22,447 bases of DNA from Saccoglossus kowalevskii (GCF_000003605.2 NW_003154765.1:4686-27132), one strand, 5' to 3'; positions 9,296 through 21,766 are shown, numbered from the stretch's first letter. Notes: generated by a model from the sequence alone, not told the origin. A program made the numbers and translations.

Positions 9296-12200
9296 TCATG
9301 ATATGTTCTTATAAACACAACATGTACACAATAGGTAATAATTATTGAGTTTTCTTTTCACACAAAAAATATCTGCTTTTGAGTGGCAGGGATTTTCTTA
9401 AGATTTTGCCCGGAAGGCTCAACCAAGAAAATAGGCAGCAATTGTGTTTTTTTATGCACATTATTTAGTAGGCAGCTAGTAAGCAGACGGCGGCTATTAA
9501 GCCTGCAGCTAGCTTCTATGCTTGCTGAAAAATGTATGTGCAATTCAACAAACTGGGCGTCACATTGGGACATGACAGGAAAGGCAAGCAAAAACTAGGC
9601 ATTTATGCGATTCTGTCAAATAAAAATAATTTATGAATCAAGTATAGTGTAATATGAAGAAAATTTCATTCTCAGACTGATGATATTATGCCAAATGACT
9701 TGCCTGCATGTGTGGTTTCCCTTACTACTGATCTGGCTTTGATTGATGTCGTGCCTGAAGCTATCAACGCATCTTTGCTTGTCACTCAACATTGAGAGAC
9801 ATTCCAGAGGCGAAAATTGATGGTGTTCACAATAGCCAATACATTCATTGACAAAACAATGTAGGGTGGTGTTGCCTTGAAATCATCGTGTTGACCAAGC
9901 ACAAAATGCTATACCTTTCACTCTCGTATCTAGGGATTTTGCTTGACAACTGTCACAGTTGAACTCTCGATAATTCAACCAATCACAAAAAATAAGGTGC
10001 TTAGACAATCTTAATAACACTGACAACACTGTCTTAAGTAGTCCTAAATAATGTTGGTTTATAAATTAATGCAAACAGAATTTAATCTAGTTTATTTCTG
10101 AGCATTAAATAAGAAATTAGAACTGGCATTTTACTGCGCTATATGTTGGACTAGTTAATATCTTTGTACGTTTCTGAATAAGTACTAATACTCAGTACCG
10201 ATAGTTTAAATGGCAATTGATTTTCAAGTCAGATGGATTATTACTGTGATTACCCTGATGGTTCGAGGACTTAAACTTGATTGAACCATATAATAGATTG
10301 AAATATTGGATTTATTATTCCCCTTAAGATGGCCTCTCAGACATGCATGTAGAGATTTAGTAATTCAGTTAAGTACAGTCAGTATGCTTTACTCTGTAAT
10401 TGAATACATAAAAAGTTTAAAACGACAGGTAAGCTGTGTGAAACGCAAGATGCATATTACATTGGAGTTTTTGTTCCATGTTGTTTTTACACAAGATGTC
10501 TGCTATAGTGTATGTATATTTTGGGTGATAGGTCATTAGTGTTATGTTAATGTTTATTCTAGAGGTTTAAAACAAACTCTTGATATACCAAGCACAGAAT
10601 TTGAATTTCTGCACACAGTGTCAGTGAGGCAGTGTCGCCTGTTAGAAATATAAGTGGACTGTGACTGTGCAATATGATCTGAGGTGGCCATTGCAATCCA
10701 AATTGGTTTCCTGTGTTGCATTCCTTATTCAGCCATGGGTCATTTCTGAACAATATACAGACGAACACTGAATTCAAACTGTTGTTATTTTTCTCTGTTT
10801 ACAGAAATTGTTTGTTGTATTGTAATTTTCTTCTTGGGTATGTATTTCAAATCTGTGAATTATACCAACTAATACTGACTGTATTTGTTGTGATAATTTA
10901 TCAATAATTCGTCTGATCTAAATATCTGTACCTGGGGCAATCATGTGTCACTTTCCAATTTATTCTACTCTTTGTGATTTGCTCGCTGAGTACCGTTCTG
11001 GAATATTGATTACATTACTCCATAGCAATGTCAGTGATCCTATTTTAACTGAACGTGGTTTAGAGTTAAAATGTCACTCAAATTGATATGATGATAACAA
11101 TCACATTGTATCACACTAATATGATGTATTTCAACAATTAGTAGCCATAATAGCAATGGTAAGGTGTGGTCTGGTGCGGTATGCCATGTCAGTGCACTGT
11201 TTTAATCGTGTAGTCCCTTGATAGATGGTAGATACATGTATATGGCATGAGATAAGTACCAATTTATGTTTGTACTTGAGAATGACAATATTTTACATCA
11301 TCTCTTGTACTGCTAGTGTTGATAATTGTAGCCATTAACACCTGTGACTTATTTGATATGTTCAGGTTTGTGATTTATTTGTGTGTTTTAGACTGCTAGT
11401 AGTAATTAAACCATATAATTGTTAAAACACTTTGCCAACAATTTATTCAAGGTGGGTAGACATCTCATAAAATTAACTATTCACAGGGGATTCTAGAATA
11501 CTAATTAGGAAATAAAAAACGAGTATGCCCATTATGTGTACAATATTGAGAGAGGCGCAGTCAAGCCCCTGATTTAAACGAACATTTCTGTATGTGCAGT
11601 GCAGAGTCCTTGATTTCAGTGCACCCCTCTTGAAAATTTGTACATGCGTGCAGTGATAGCTTATCAATAAAATAATGGGTAGTGTGGTTTGTACATCATA
11701 GCCGCTTGCATTTCAGTTATGCACAGAAGTGAGTAAGCGACATGCAAAAAAAACAACAACATGCAAATAAGTAAATTTCCAGATGAAAATGGCCAAAATT
11801 TCTTAACTTGAATAATTAATTAATGGGGGAACATTGAATGATTGTATGACATGCTTTGACCTCAAACTCTACCCAATTATCGTCCGACCACAGGGCTCCA
11901 CATCGTACTGATTCAATAAATTTTTTGAAACCCAATTCAGGTTGATGTGTTTTATTGATATTAAATCCCTGATTGCCTACGATTTGCTAAATGCATAATA
12001 AAGCCTTTGTTGTTTAGTATTGATTTCTACTGTGAGTGTGCTATATAATAGTGCTATATTCAACAATGTCATTGATCTCCATTATCCCAGCAAGTACCAA
12101 TCACAATATATATACTAATATATCTAAATATGAAATTCAACCAAAAATTGTCATTTCTATGTAATCACACATTAATTTGCGATATTCCCAATGATAAAAA

Positions 12201-15200
12201 TATGCAACCTAATAATTGTCGTGTAGTCCTTTAGTGGCACACAAATACACCATGTGTATAGTGACACAAAGTCAGCAGAGACAACCAGGTCTAGTAAAGG
12301 GTCCCACTGACCACATCTTGCCAACCAGTTTCAAGTGTATGCAAAACAATGCCATAATCACAGGGATTGAACAAGCCTGGTGTGTAGTTAAACATGTACA
12401 TCAGCTGCTCATGCCATAAACCTCTGTGTCTGCATGTGTCTGTGTTCAGGTATAATATGAAGATAAAGTTGTAATACAATCTTTTGTGCATCTCAGTATA
12501 TTGCAACTTTTCCCTTATGATCTCTATGTTGGGACTAGGGTCATCAAGTGGCCATCCCCCAACTACATGTCAATCACCTGCTTGACAATCCACTAATGCC
12601 TTGTCTACCTGCATATCATTTTATAGTTCAGCATGTCTACTATCAAACCTTCCCTTCTAGTAATGCTAGTCTTGTCAATGTGCACAGCTCTGGATCTGCT
12701 CAATCAAATGTCTATTTTGTATAACATTCACATTATATGACAATATCTGTCACCAGAATAGCACACTGGCCATGCCAAAATTTAACGATTAACCTCTGTA
12801 CCAGTATCTGACAACAAGGCGTTATAAATCGTGATTCATTTTTTGTAGAGAACTCTTATTTTGCCATCAGCAGTAGAAAGAATAGCATGGTAGAGTAATG
12901 TCTAGACAGTATCAAGGTTATCTTTTTGTGTTGACATCCTACACTGGATGAATTATGTGTTTTTTGCCTGGGGATAATTGGCTATGTTCTCCTTTACTGA
13001 CTTTAAACAGGACCATGTAATAAGTGTTCAGACCATTCATCTGAAGAGAAGAAGTCCATTATTGACAGAAAAGTAGTTTTACCAACATTTGATGTTTACG
13101 AGTTGTGTAATGTGATCTTAGAGATAGGAAAAAACATGATGTAATATTAGAATTGAAGGATTTCAGTTATTCTGAATGGGGTATTATTGAACAGAATTTT
13201 TGGAATGGATTCCACCCATAAGTTACAAATATACAATGTACTTTGTGTATCATGTTCTATTTCTAGTGTTTATTTCAATAATATTAAAGATAAAATTGCA
13301 AACTTATTGACTAAATCTAGCCTTTGAATAATTATATATATTCCCACAAACTATTGCTGAAATAACACTGAATATAAATGTATCATGGTGCATTTTGTAT
13401 GCTAATTTTATGCGAACTCCTTGTATACGCTGTAACGATTCTGCTCGTTTGTGAGGTTTGCTCAGATTTTTTTTAAAGGACGATGGTCATCATGGTGTTC
13501 GAATTTCATGTAAATAATGTATTTTACACGCTTTGTATATGTCACTATGAGTCTCATAATATTGGAGGGAATGAATATTAATTCCGAGAATACACACATG
13601 AGTTTGCCGAAAAGAACCATTTTCACCATAATCTGTCATTATCACACTGTCTATAAACCTGGACAACTATCAAGCAGCAGATACAATAAAAAAAATTGCA
13701 GTATATGATATCAAACTATGTGATATGCACTTTTAATCTGTCCTGTATTACGTAATATTGTGGGGATACGCATGTGATAATGAATAAATATTAATAGAAA
13801 TTATTAGGCATTGGTGTTTAATTGTTATCTTTACTAAACCTAGTCTTAAAACACATTGAAAAGCACACAGATACTTTTACTGTGTTAGATCACTTCCTTC
13901 TATATCTGATTTACAGTGTTACACCTATTGTAGGTTTGGCATACTTGTTTTATCATGTTTTATGTACTTTGTGCACATTCCATTCCATTGGTGGAATATA
14001 TACCACCATCATGTTACATTTCACGGTTTCCTAGTGTACATGCACATACTTCTCAGCTATGTGGTCTCCACGTTCAAAATGAACATTGTAAACAAATATG
14101 AAGGTGACTGTGTTTTCAACTTCTTAATTTAGAACTGACAAACTGAGATTTAAAGGACTCTTGTATATTCTTTTGTGCTGAACATACCTTAAGAACAGTT
14201 CCTGTGTGTGGTTTCCATAGCAACCAATTGTCTTGGGCAGCCATTTTGAAATGAGGCACCCCAGTGTATTTGTTAAGAATTTGACTGAAATCTTGTAGTA
14301 TCTGTTTTATTTGTTCTTTATTTGTCGATAGATACAAATTTTTTGTTGGGTATCTTTATTTCATAATGTCTTTAAATATTCTTTTGTTGTAATACCTAAT
14401 TTGGTGACTGGGTATTATTGTTGTGGGTTATTCAAAACAAGTTGAATAAATTCACATACAATGAAGTTAGAAAACATTTACACAATTTGATAACTAAAAA
14501 TTCATAAATTTAATCTCTTGTATCATGTCCTTGTCCCGCTATAATCCCATATATTAATGTATTCCCTACAGTTTGTTTAATGGATAAGAAGATTTGATGT
14601 AAAATAAATAACACTTTGAGCTCATCTGAAAGATTAATATTTTAATTTTTTTCCCACTTCAATTTGTTTCTTTAATTGCCTTGTTTGCCAAATGTGTGTA
14701 TATTTATAGACCTAATGGATGTGTATGTGATATGTCATGCAGTGCCCAAATATAGCATTAGTAATTAGTATTTCTAGAATCTGTGAAATCCCAATCATGC
14801 TTGTTAATGTTATGAAATGAATGTTGTTGGACGGCAATGATGCATGGTGAATGTCGATTTCATCTTGTATTGAGACTGGTTATGCAATGATTGTGAGGAT
14901 TCAAATACTGTATTCATGTATTAGAATGTTAACTAATATCTGTCGCTGTAACTTTGAATGAGACATTTTTTCATAAAAATTACAGATTCAAATATTTTTT
15001 TAAATTTTTTATAATTTGTTAATTTTTAACCAAAAAACATAATTTCTCATTGGCTGTCTTGGATATTTGAATATGGTAAAAAATTATGTACGTGTAGGTT
15101 TATTTAAGATGACAAAAGTTGATTTTAGCTTGCCTATAAAATCGTGTTAAATACACACACAAATAGTGTTGATACCATATATGTGTGTGTGTTATGTTAC

Positions 15201-15419
15201 TTTACAACAAAAATATATTGCAATCCAAACAACATGGCTTCCTGCTGCCAAAGACTTTAATGCTATAATGTCATCGTACATCGTTGCAAGTATAGGATAG
15301 AAAACATGAAAAATAAACAGATGTTTGGTCGATAAAATGATAAGTGACTCATTGCTTTTTGGGTGTTTGTTGATATACCGTAATGATCAATAGTTGAAGG
15401 GTAGATACAGGCATTTATG

Positions 15420-15576
15420 TACTGTGAAATACTTTATTTTAGCTGGAATCAATTTTCGCTGAAAAGAGTTGAATGTAAAATATAGGAAAAATAGTATATT
15501 CGCTGGATTTTATTTTCACTGAATCATTACTTAAACAAAAATTAATTCCAAGCAAAAATTAAGTATTTTACCGCAT
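15420..15576 (-). mobile_element. MITE copy 2 (about 157 bp), inverted relative to copy 1
   Basis: One end reads TACTGTGAAATACTTTATTT and the other, reverse-complemented, TATGCGGTAAAATACTTAAT, so the ends form imperfect TIRs. The reverse complement aligns along its length with 6950-7135: GCTTGGAATTAATTTT, TAATGATTCAGTGAA, CCTATATTTTACATTCAACT and AAATAAAGTATTTCACAGTA all occur in the same order. The differences are mostly substitutions plus a shorter right arm. Two copies within 8.5 kb suggest an abundant family in this genome. The copies are only moderately diverged. Confidence 0.75.
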
Positions 15577-15711
15577 ACAAAATATGGTGCCATATATGCT
15601 CTATTAAAAGCACATACACGTGTAAGTGAAAGAGATGACTTTGCAATCTGATCTAGTATACAAATTCATTATTTTGTTTGTGTGCTTTGAATAAAGCAAA
15701 TATGGTATGTA

Positions 15712-15735
15712 CCGGATTCGGCTGATACCCCGCCC
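15712..15735 (+). repeat. left terminal inverted repeat
   Basis: Begins CCGGATTCGGCTGATACC and is GC-rich within AT-rich surroundings. It is an exact reverse complement of 17418-17441 and is preceded by GTA. Confidence 0.9.
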
Positions 15736-16698
15736 ATCCTAAACCCCGCCCATGGGTGATGTTTCAAATAGTGGGTGATGTTTTGGTCCACACATTGCCT
15801 GACTGAACCAACAAACATTTTTACAGACCCCAATTTTCCCATCCGACATCTTGTATCGAGCGCGCTATTTCAAATATGACGCGAAAATAATTCACTGTGA
15901 AGTCGAAAAGCATTAAAACTTCAATAAAACCAATGCTGTATACGAATTGTTGCGTATTATGACTCGTTAAAATACATTTCACTTACATTTATTACACTCG
16001 AATAAAGTCTACGCTTGAAAAGAATGTTATTTACGAAGTTTAAAATATCCAAGCCTTTCTGGTTCGAGCCTCTTGGTTGTTATCAGTAATGTTTAATCTT
16101 TGTCTGTATCGCATTCCAGACAAAAAGTCGGTAAACAAGAAATGGGCGAACTAAAATGTCTCTTGCGTTTCACATGCGACAAGATTATTAAAAAACACAG
16201 AGTTAAGCGGTCGTGTACGTTCTATAAATCTAACCTTGTACACATAATCTTGTACTGACGTGTTTTTTGTCCAAAAAAGACGTTCCCTTTCAGTTAACCC
16301 CCAGTTAACTCTTCGCGTTCATGGTATTTGTGGGAGTTGAATGATTTTTTGAACACATGACAAGTAACTATATTGATTTGCGTCAAGCTGGATGGCCCGA
16401 ATTTAAATATCAGTGCGTGAACTCTGGAGGTCATTGCCCAATGCCACACGTTGTTATTAGAGTTCAGTCGAAATGTACGTGAATATTGTGATCGAAGTGC
16501 GCTGTCCAGAGTTTATTATATTATAGTAAAATTTAACTTGACACATGGTATGGTTTATATTACATGTCCACTTCATTTTGAATAAAAAAATCACCATTGG
16601 AACATCGATGAATCACAAGTATTTAAAATATTTTCTCGAGTTTCCGTAGACACCCGACTACTATTATTTTTAATGATTTAAATGCGCCCATGTTTATG

Positions 16699-16968
16699 TT
16701 TGCGTAATTATTACGAATGCAACGCATTATCAAGTTGGTAATATTGAAATATTCACAGACCCAATACCCTGGGTCAGCATCCTAACAATAGTAAAAATTA
16801 ACTTGAGTTTGCGTAATTATCATAAAAGCAATACATTACAAAGTTGAAATATTCAGAGCTGGTACAATATTGTAAACAAATTTGCGTAATTAGAAAAGCA
16901 GTGCACTAAGTAAACGACGTTGATATATTCAAAGCCAGTACAGAGTTGCATACAAGTTCCGTAATTAC
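16699..16968 (+). repeat. degenerate tandem repeat of about 75 bp inside the TIR element
   Basis: The phrase TTTGCGTAATTA begins copies at 16699, 16808 and 16881 (the last reads TTTGCGTAATTAG), and TTCCGTAATTAC begins a fourth at 16957. Copies share downstream words such as GCAAYRCATTA, AAAGTTG, GAAATATTCA and CAGAGC/CCAGTACA. Spacing is about 73-76 bp for the last two intervals and 109 bp for the first. The first carries an extra segment including a small hairpin (GACCCA, 6-base loop, TGGGTC near 16758-16775). Internal iterated motifs of this kind can be transposase-binding sites or remnants of a satellite captured by the element. Confidence 0.65.
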
Positions 16969-17417
16969 AGTACCGTTGGATATAATAACAATTTTACTAG
17001 GTCGACGCGCGGACCACAAAAAAAAGGTTGCTAAGGTAACGCGCCAGTTCAGCGCGTGACTTGGGGTCAAACTTCGGTCACTACACACTTCTTGCCAGCA
17101 TCGCCGCGCAGCAGCAAGTACTTGTAGTTCAATTGCGTCCCAAAATGATGTCGCTGATCACTCAGTTGTCGCAGCGTGTGTTTTGTCATGTCCATGATGC
17201 ACCCCGTTTCGACTTTGACTTGCTTTTCCTTCTTAGTGCATGTTCTTGTTCACGTAAAATGCGACCTCTCACCAATGTATTAAAACACTTTGAATTTATA
17301 CTTTGCATGATTATATTTGGTCAACGTGAAACATTATTTTTTCTAGACCATTTTATCAACGCAGGGTTATTTTTCCAGACAAGATAGGCCTCGTAATATC
17401 TGCCATAAGATCGCCCA

Positions 17418-17441
17418 GGGCGGGGTATCAGCCGAATCCGG
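17418..17441 (-). repeat. right terminal inverted repeat
   Basis: Reads GGGCGGGGTATCAGCC and then GAATCCGG. It is an exact reverse complement of the left terminus and is followed by TAC. Confidence 0.9.
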
Positions 17442-18495
17442 TACTTGAAATTGTCTCTCAACTTGAGATGAAACCTAGATCTTTAAAGTAACAAGATCAG
17501 GCGTTGACCACGTCAGCAGGTGTTATAGCATCTCATCTCTTAGATCTTTTGATGATAAAATGGAAGTGGGGTGGTAAAACTATTAAGAAGTATTTATATG
17601 GCTTTATACCTGTAAGGAATTCTGTTCAAGGTACAGACAATGCGCTATTGAAAGCTGAATAATTGCTGTACCTTGATGTTTCCTGTCTGTCCTTTGTGTA
17701 CGTTTCTCTACAGGAAATAAGCTAGTAACTTGTTTCCATCGTTCTTTTAATAATTAATGGATTTTAAAGTAGTTGTAATATGCTTGTGTAGTTGTCCATT
17801 TTCAGAATATTTCAGTCCTTCTGAGATATAATCCGTTAATGAAATCTATTTTATTTGACTTTGCAATGTATTTTAGAAAATTTGCATATTGTCAGTTTTT
17901 TCAGACTAAATAATTATTATTGTAACTGCAATAAAATCATGTTTAGAATCTGCTGTCAATCTAAAACTGATTTTATGTTTTTTAATAATTTTTCTTGAAA
18001 TTTGTGCGAATTAATTTATGAAAGCGGTGAAAGTTGACCTTGGCATTCAAATGACGATCTCAACAGTCATGACAGGCATACCTAGAAGTTGGCCTCTCTC
18101 TCTGTTGTTCCTCAAATTTATTTGTTGATGAAAAAAGTCATATCAAGCATATGTGTACATGTAGTGCTGCATTAAACTCAACAAACCAGCTGTCAGATTT
18201 GTATTTATTATGAATTATTTGAAAAGGTCAAAGTGCATTTATTTTGCTGAGGATGTGTGGGCTGGCAGTGTATTACAATTAACCTGATACCATGTTTGCC
18301 ATGTCATGTCATACTTGCGATTTAATTCAACATCATGGTTTACTGTAATTCATTCTCAGTAGAGCATCATAACCAAGCTCATTTTTGTGTGTGTTGTGAT
18401 TATGTTACAAGTGTAAAAGCATAAATATGGTAGAGTTTAAGCCCTCTTGGCTGAGAGCGGGATACGTATCAATACTTATCCCAGCTTGAATACTT

Positions 18496-18540
18496 TATGC
18501 TGACGTAAAGGGGACAGTATGCTGACTTGGAAGGGGACAG
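18496..18540 (+). repeat. two-copy tandem repeat, 22-23 bp
   Basis: TATGCTGACGTAAAGGGGAC (plus AG) is followed directly by a copy reading TATGCTGACTTGGAAGGGGA (plus CAG). The two differ by a few bases. A third partial echo (TACTGGGAAAGGGGTA) follows. The first copy contains TGACGTAA, a CREB/ATF-like site, but no regulatory role is implied by sequence alone. Confidence 0.75.
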
Positions 18541-18830
18541 TACTGGGAAAGGGGTATTGTAAATACTTCGGCATCCAAAACTGAATTTGAGTGCCATAGT
18601 CTACTGTATTTACATTTCTCTTGTTGCAGTAGGAAGTTGCAATATGTATAACATTTTCAGTCAGTTTATGTTGTTACCGGATTTATTGATCTGTATGTTT
18701 TGTTAAACTCAAAATAAGCTTATTGGTTCTATATGTAAATTATTATTACATTTTACATTGCCCAGAAAAGTCAATTGCAGTATTTTTTTTAGATTGAAAA
18801 AGTACACAAAAGACAGAATTATATAGTCAT

Positions 18831-18863
18831 CCATGGAGCTAAATTTTTTTTTTAGCTCTATGG
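18831..18863. repeat. 13-bp hairpin with T7 loop
   Basis: CCATGGAGCTAAA (18831-18843) pairs with TTTAGCTCTATGG (18851-18863) along 13 positions with one G-T wobble. The loop is seven T. It is a strong local fold on the transcribed strand within intron 3; function unknown. Confidence 0.7.
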
Positions 18864-21754
18864 GTCAACTTAACATATCCTATCTGTGAGTCAATACCGT
18901 TGTGCACATTATCCAGTGGTTGTCATATTTACGTCTCTTGTAAAAATCGCTGGTGTGAACACAAGATTATGAGATCCTTAACTAATTAATTACGCTGCTA
19001 TGATTTTTTCTAATGAGAGAACATGGTACAAGTGAGCAACTTAACCCAGCTCAAACATAGTTTGTGTATCATTTTGTTTGCTTGATGTGACTGTGCTTGG
19101 AGGCTAGTATTGGCTGTATTACTTTGCCAGTCACTCGCACTGTATATCAACTAAACAGTAATGTAATTACCCAGCAAGCATTGTGCTGACTGGGGTTGCT
19201 TAGAAAGATGCAGCTATCTGGCAGTTTGAAGGTGGGGCAGAACATAAGGTTGTCCAATTATACGGCATACATCTCGCTGTGCTGTTTACCAGCGTATTCT
19301 TCGCGAACATTTGTATTCATCCAACACAATACAACAGGTATTGAAAATAACATGCCTACACACACCACTAGATTTTGAAAAGCTGCCAACCAGTAGATCA
19401 TTTCCATAACAATTAGTGACCTATAAAATTTGACAACTGCAGTGTTTGACCAGTCACGTTACAGCACTCTCTGCACATTGTTTAAGATGGAATTGCTTCT
19501 TTCTCATTGTGTACAGGTATATTTCTCATTGCCACATGACCTCATGTTTTGCCCCAAGCAGTAAACTGAATACTGAGTAATTGTTTCACCATTAACTGTG
19601 TTCAGTTTTATATCCGTTCTTGTCATGTGGTTTTTTATCTGTATAAATTCCATAGAATGTATACTAATAGTAGACTGATGTTATTCTCAAGAACTAGAAT
19701 TTTATTTAAATGGCTGTGCCTATTATGCAGCGTGTATTCAAAATACATGCATTGTTTACGTTGCATGGGACCCATATGATGATGTAATCATGATATCATT
19801 AAATTTATAAAATAAACAATGTATTTTATAGGTGTTGTAAATATGTTGCATGGACCATTACGATAACCACTGCCCATCCCATCCAATCCAAATACCAAAA
19901 TCGTATCAATCCCACACGATGCAATAATGCCCAGATGGTAGACCATTTTCCTACGCCTTCAGCAAATAATACTGTTTTCTATGTTAGTAGTTAAAGTAAA
20001 GGAGTTGCAATATCCACTTGTCTTGGACAGCTGACAATGCCATATCAGCCTGCTTAGCTATAGACATGACAGCTGACCGTACACAACCGCTGAACTAATT
20101 GCCGATTGTGTTACCTAGTGCATAAGTTCAACCCATTAAATTTTATAGCTTGTCCAAATAGAATATTGCCTGCACAATGATTTATTCAACTCGTGGCTCC
20201 ATTAAATTGAATTCAGCAGCATTTTTTATCTGACATGTACTGAAGTGTTCATATTCACATTGCTCAGTAATGAACCAAGCGTGTCAGTACATCCTAATAG
20301 ACGTGTGATGTGAATACAAATGACAGATATGCAATTAAAGTGCCACAAAGACTCTGTGATTGCATCTAACGATCATTTCACTCATACTGAATTCATTAAA
20401 ATGTATTATGATTTTCTTGTTGTTTAGAATATTGAAAATAATTTTGAATTTAATGATTTTGTTTGTGTTAAAAAGATTGTATTTAGTAAATCACAATGAC
20501 ATTGTCGGTCAGGATAGGGATTTTGACTGTGATGATCCATGAACTTTGTTTAGCAGGGATTTGTAAAATGATCTTGAATCAAATGCATGGTAACAGGATG
20601 TAGGATTCAATATTACCATGTGGTATTTTGTTGATTAACAAAACTATACAAAATATGGCCAATATAGAGCCTCCAATATGTCAGTCTTGTACGACTAAAT
20701 GCTTTCTAGTTCTTGGTGTGCTGTACAACATACTACCTGGGAGTAGTGGGTATGTGTACTGCCAAGTGCAAGGCCACCTTCCATAGAACATATGCAATTC
20801 GTTTGAGGAATAGTATTTCCACATGACTATAATTTCACCATATGTTGTGGATTATAGCATAACTCAACAGATTATATTGAACACAGTAAATACCATGCAC
20901 ATTGCAGTTCTAGTATTCTCACACTTTGCATGTATAGCATTGCATGCATGTACAAGACTTCATATAAATATATACATGTACTTTATGATGAGGTGTTGTC
21001 TATTTATAGCTACCTGATACTGTCATAGTGTGTAGTACAGGAGCAGTAAAGCTTTTTTTCAAAGTTAAACAATTATCGTAGCAGTTAGTACAAATTTTAT
21101 AAATGCCCTGAAGCTAAATCCACACTAATCAAAAAATTGATCATGACTATTGTATTGGCCGCAATGCAATGTATTCCTTTTCTGTCTGAGTTTATTGGGT
21201 CTGGTCCCATGAAATATATTTGTGTGTGACCTGTGTGAATTATTCTGTTAAATGAAGTAAATTCATTTTTTATTGGAATGGGGTTGTAAGTGAGTACCAG
21301 CTAGTATATGGTGGCCAACAACCAGGTGGTTAGAATGTTTATGCCTGGCATTCACGTCCATCTTGTTGATGTCAATCTGTATAAACCCTCTGATATTCAA
21401 ATTATAAAGTTATCTCTGGACTTTGCATGGTGAAAAAAGAATGTGATACTACATTTGTATATAGTCACTAATTATTTGGAGGTCAATATAACCTCTAAAT
21501 TCAGATGTTGTCGTGATTATCAGAACTTGTGTACATTTGGGGGCGGCAACACCAAGGAATGTATGTCATTTGTTGATTTAAAAACTAGTTACCGGTACTT
21601 TTTCTACAAAATCATTGTTTTGCACTTTTTTTGCAATAAAAAGTTGAAGTTGTCTGAAATAATATAATTGTTAAGACTTAAGTTGTGCCGTTTGCTGAAA
21701 TACAATAACCTAGGGAGTCTACATTTTGACAGTAATTCAATACATAACGGCTGT

Positions 21755-21766
21755 CACATTAATGTG
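21755..21766. repeat. 12-bp perfect palindrome
   Basis: CACATTAATGTG is its own reverse complement. The flanking ACATAAC (21742-21748) and GTTATGT (21765-21771) add further symmetry. It could be a dimeric transcription-factor site or chance. Confidence 0.6.

Larger units (their letters stand above)
15712..17441. mobile_element. 1.73-kb non-autonomous DNA transposon with perfect 24-27 bp TIRs
   Basis: The left terminus CCGGATTCGGCTGATACCCC (plus GCCC, 15712-15735) and the right terminus 17418-17441 are exact reverse complements over 24 bp. The match reaches 27 bp if the palindromic GTAC at each border is included (15709-15735 and 17418-17444). The target duplication is either TA or GTAC; the palindrome makes this ambiguous. 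The subterminal region has a direct repeat CCCCGCCCAT (15729-15738 and 15744-15753). The interior is richer in CpG than the surrounding intron. No transposase is recognisable: the longest frame is 108 codons (17061-17387, TTG start), with smaller ones on both strands. The perfect TIRs and retained CpGs suggest a relatively recent insertion. The superfamily is unassigned; a TA site would suggest Tc1/mariner-like mobilisation, but this is inference. Confidence 0.82.

Noticed and set aside
9358-9598. Overlapping frames of 71 and 77 codons on both strands
   Set aside because: No recognised domain, no good start on either strand and no splice context; likely a locally GC-richer patch with few stops.
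9655-9799. Short frame MPNDLPACVVSLTTDLALID and onward, protein-like in composition
   Set aside because: Only about 48 codons stop to stop, no acceptor matching the required phase with family similarity, no recognised homologue.
10306-10539. Open frame with a strong internal donor (CGACAG|GTAAGC near 10429)
   Set aside because: The peptide does not match the CCDC88 continuation and the upstream acceptor candidates are weak.
11707-11728. 12-nt microexon between TTTCAG and GTGAGT
   Set aside because: Such short acceptor-donor pairs occur by chance, and a four-residue insertion (LCTE) here has no support in the family.
12216-12419. Possible tRNA-derived SINE on the minus strand (GTTCAATCC like a B box)
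   Set aside because: The A-box candidate has about three mismatches, there is no tRNA fold, A-rich tail or target duplication.
16050-16085. GGTTCGAGCC resembling a tRNA B box
   Set aside because: No A box at proper distance and no cloverleaf can be drawn.
17061-17387. 108-codon plus-strand frame containing QQQVLVVQL, superficially like the EVLQQ segment expected after exon 3
   Set aside because: It lies inside the TIR element, begins at TTG, lacks a suitable in-phase acceptor and the similarity does not extend to the conserved residues that follow in the family.
20360-20542. 60-codon hydrophobic frame
   Set aside because: Composition follows the AT-rich DNA (Ile, Leu, Phe, Lys) and there is no gene context.
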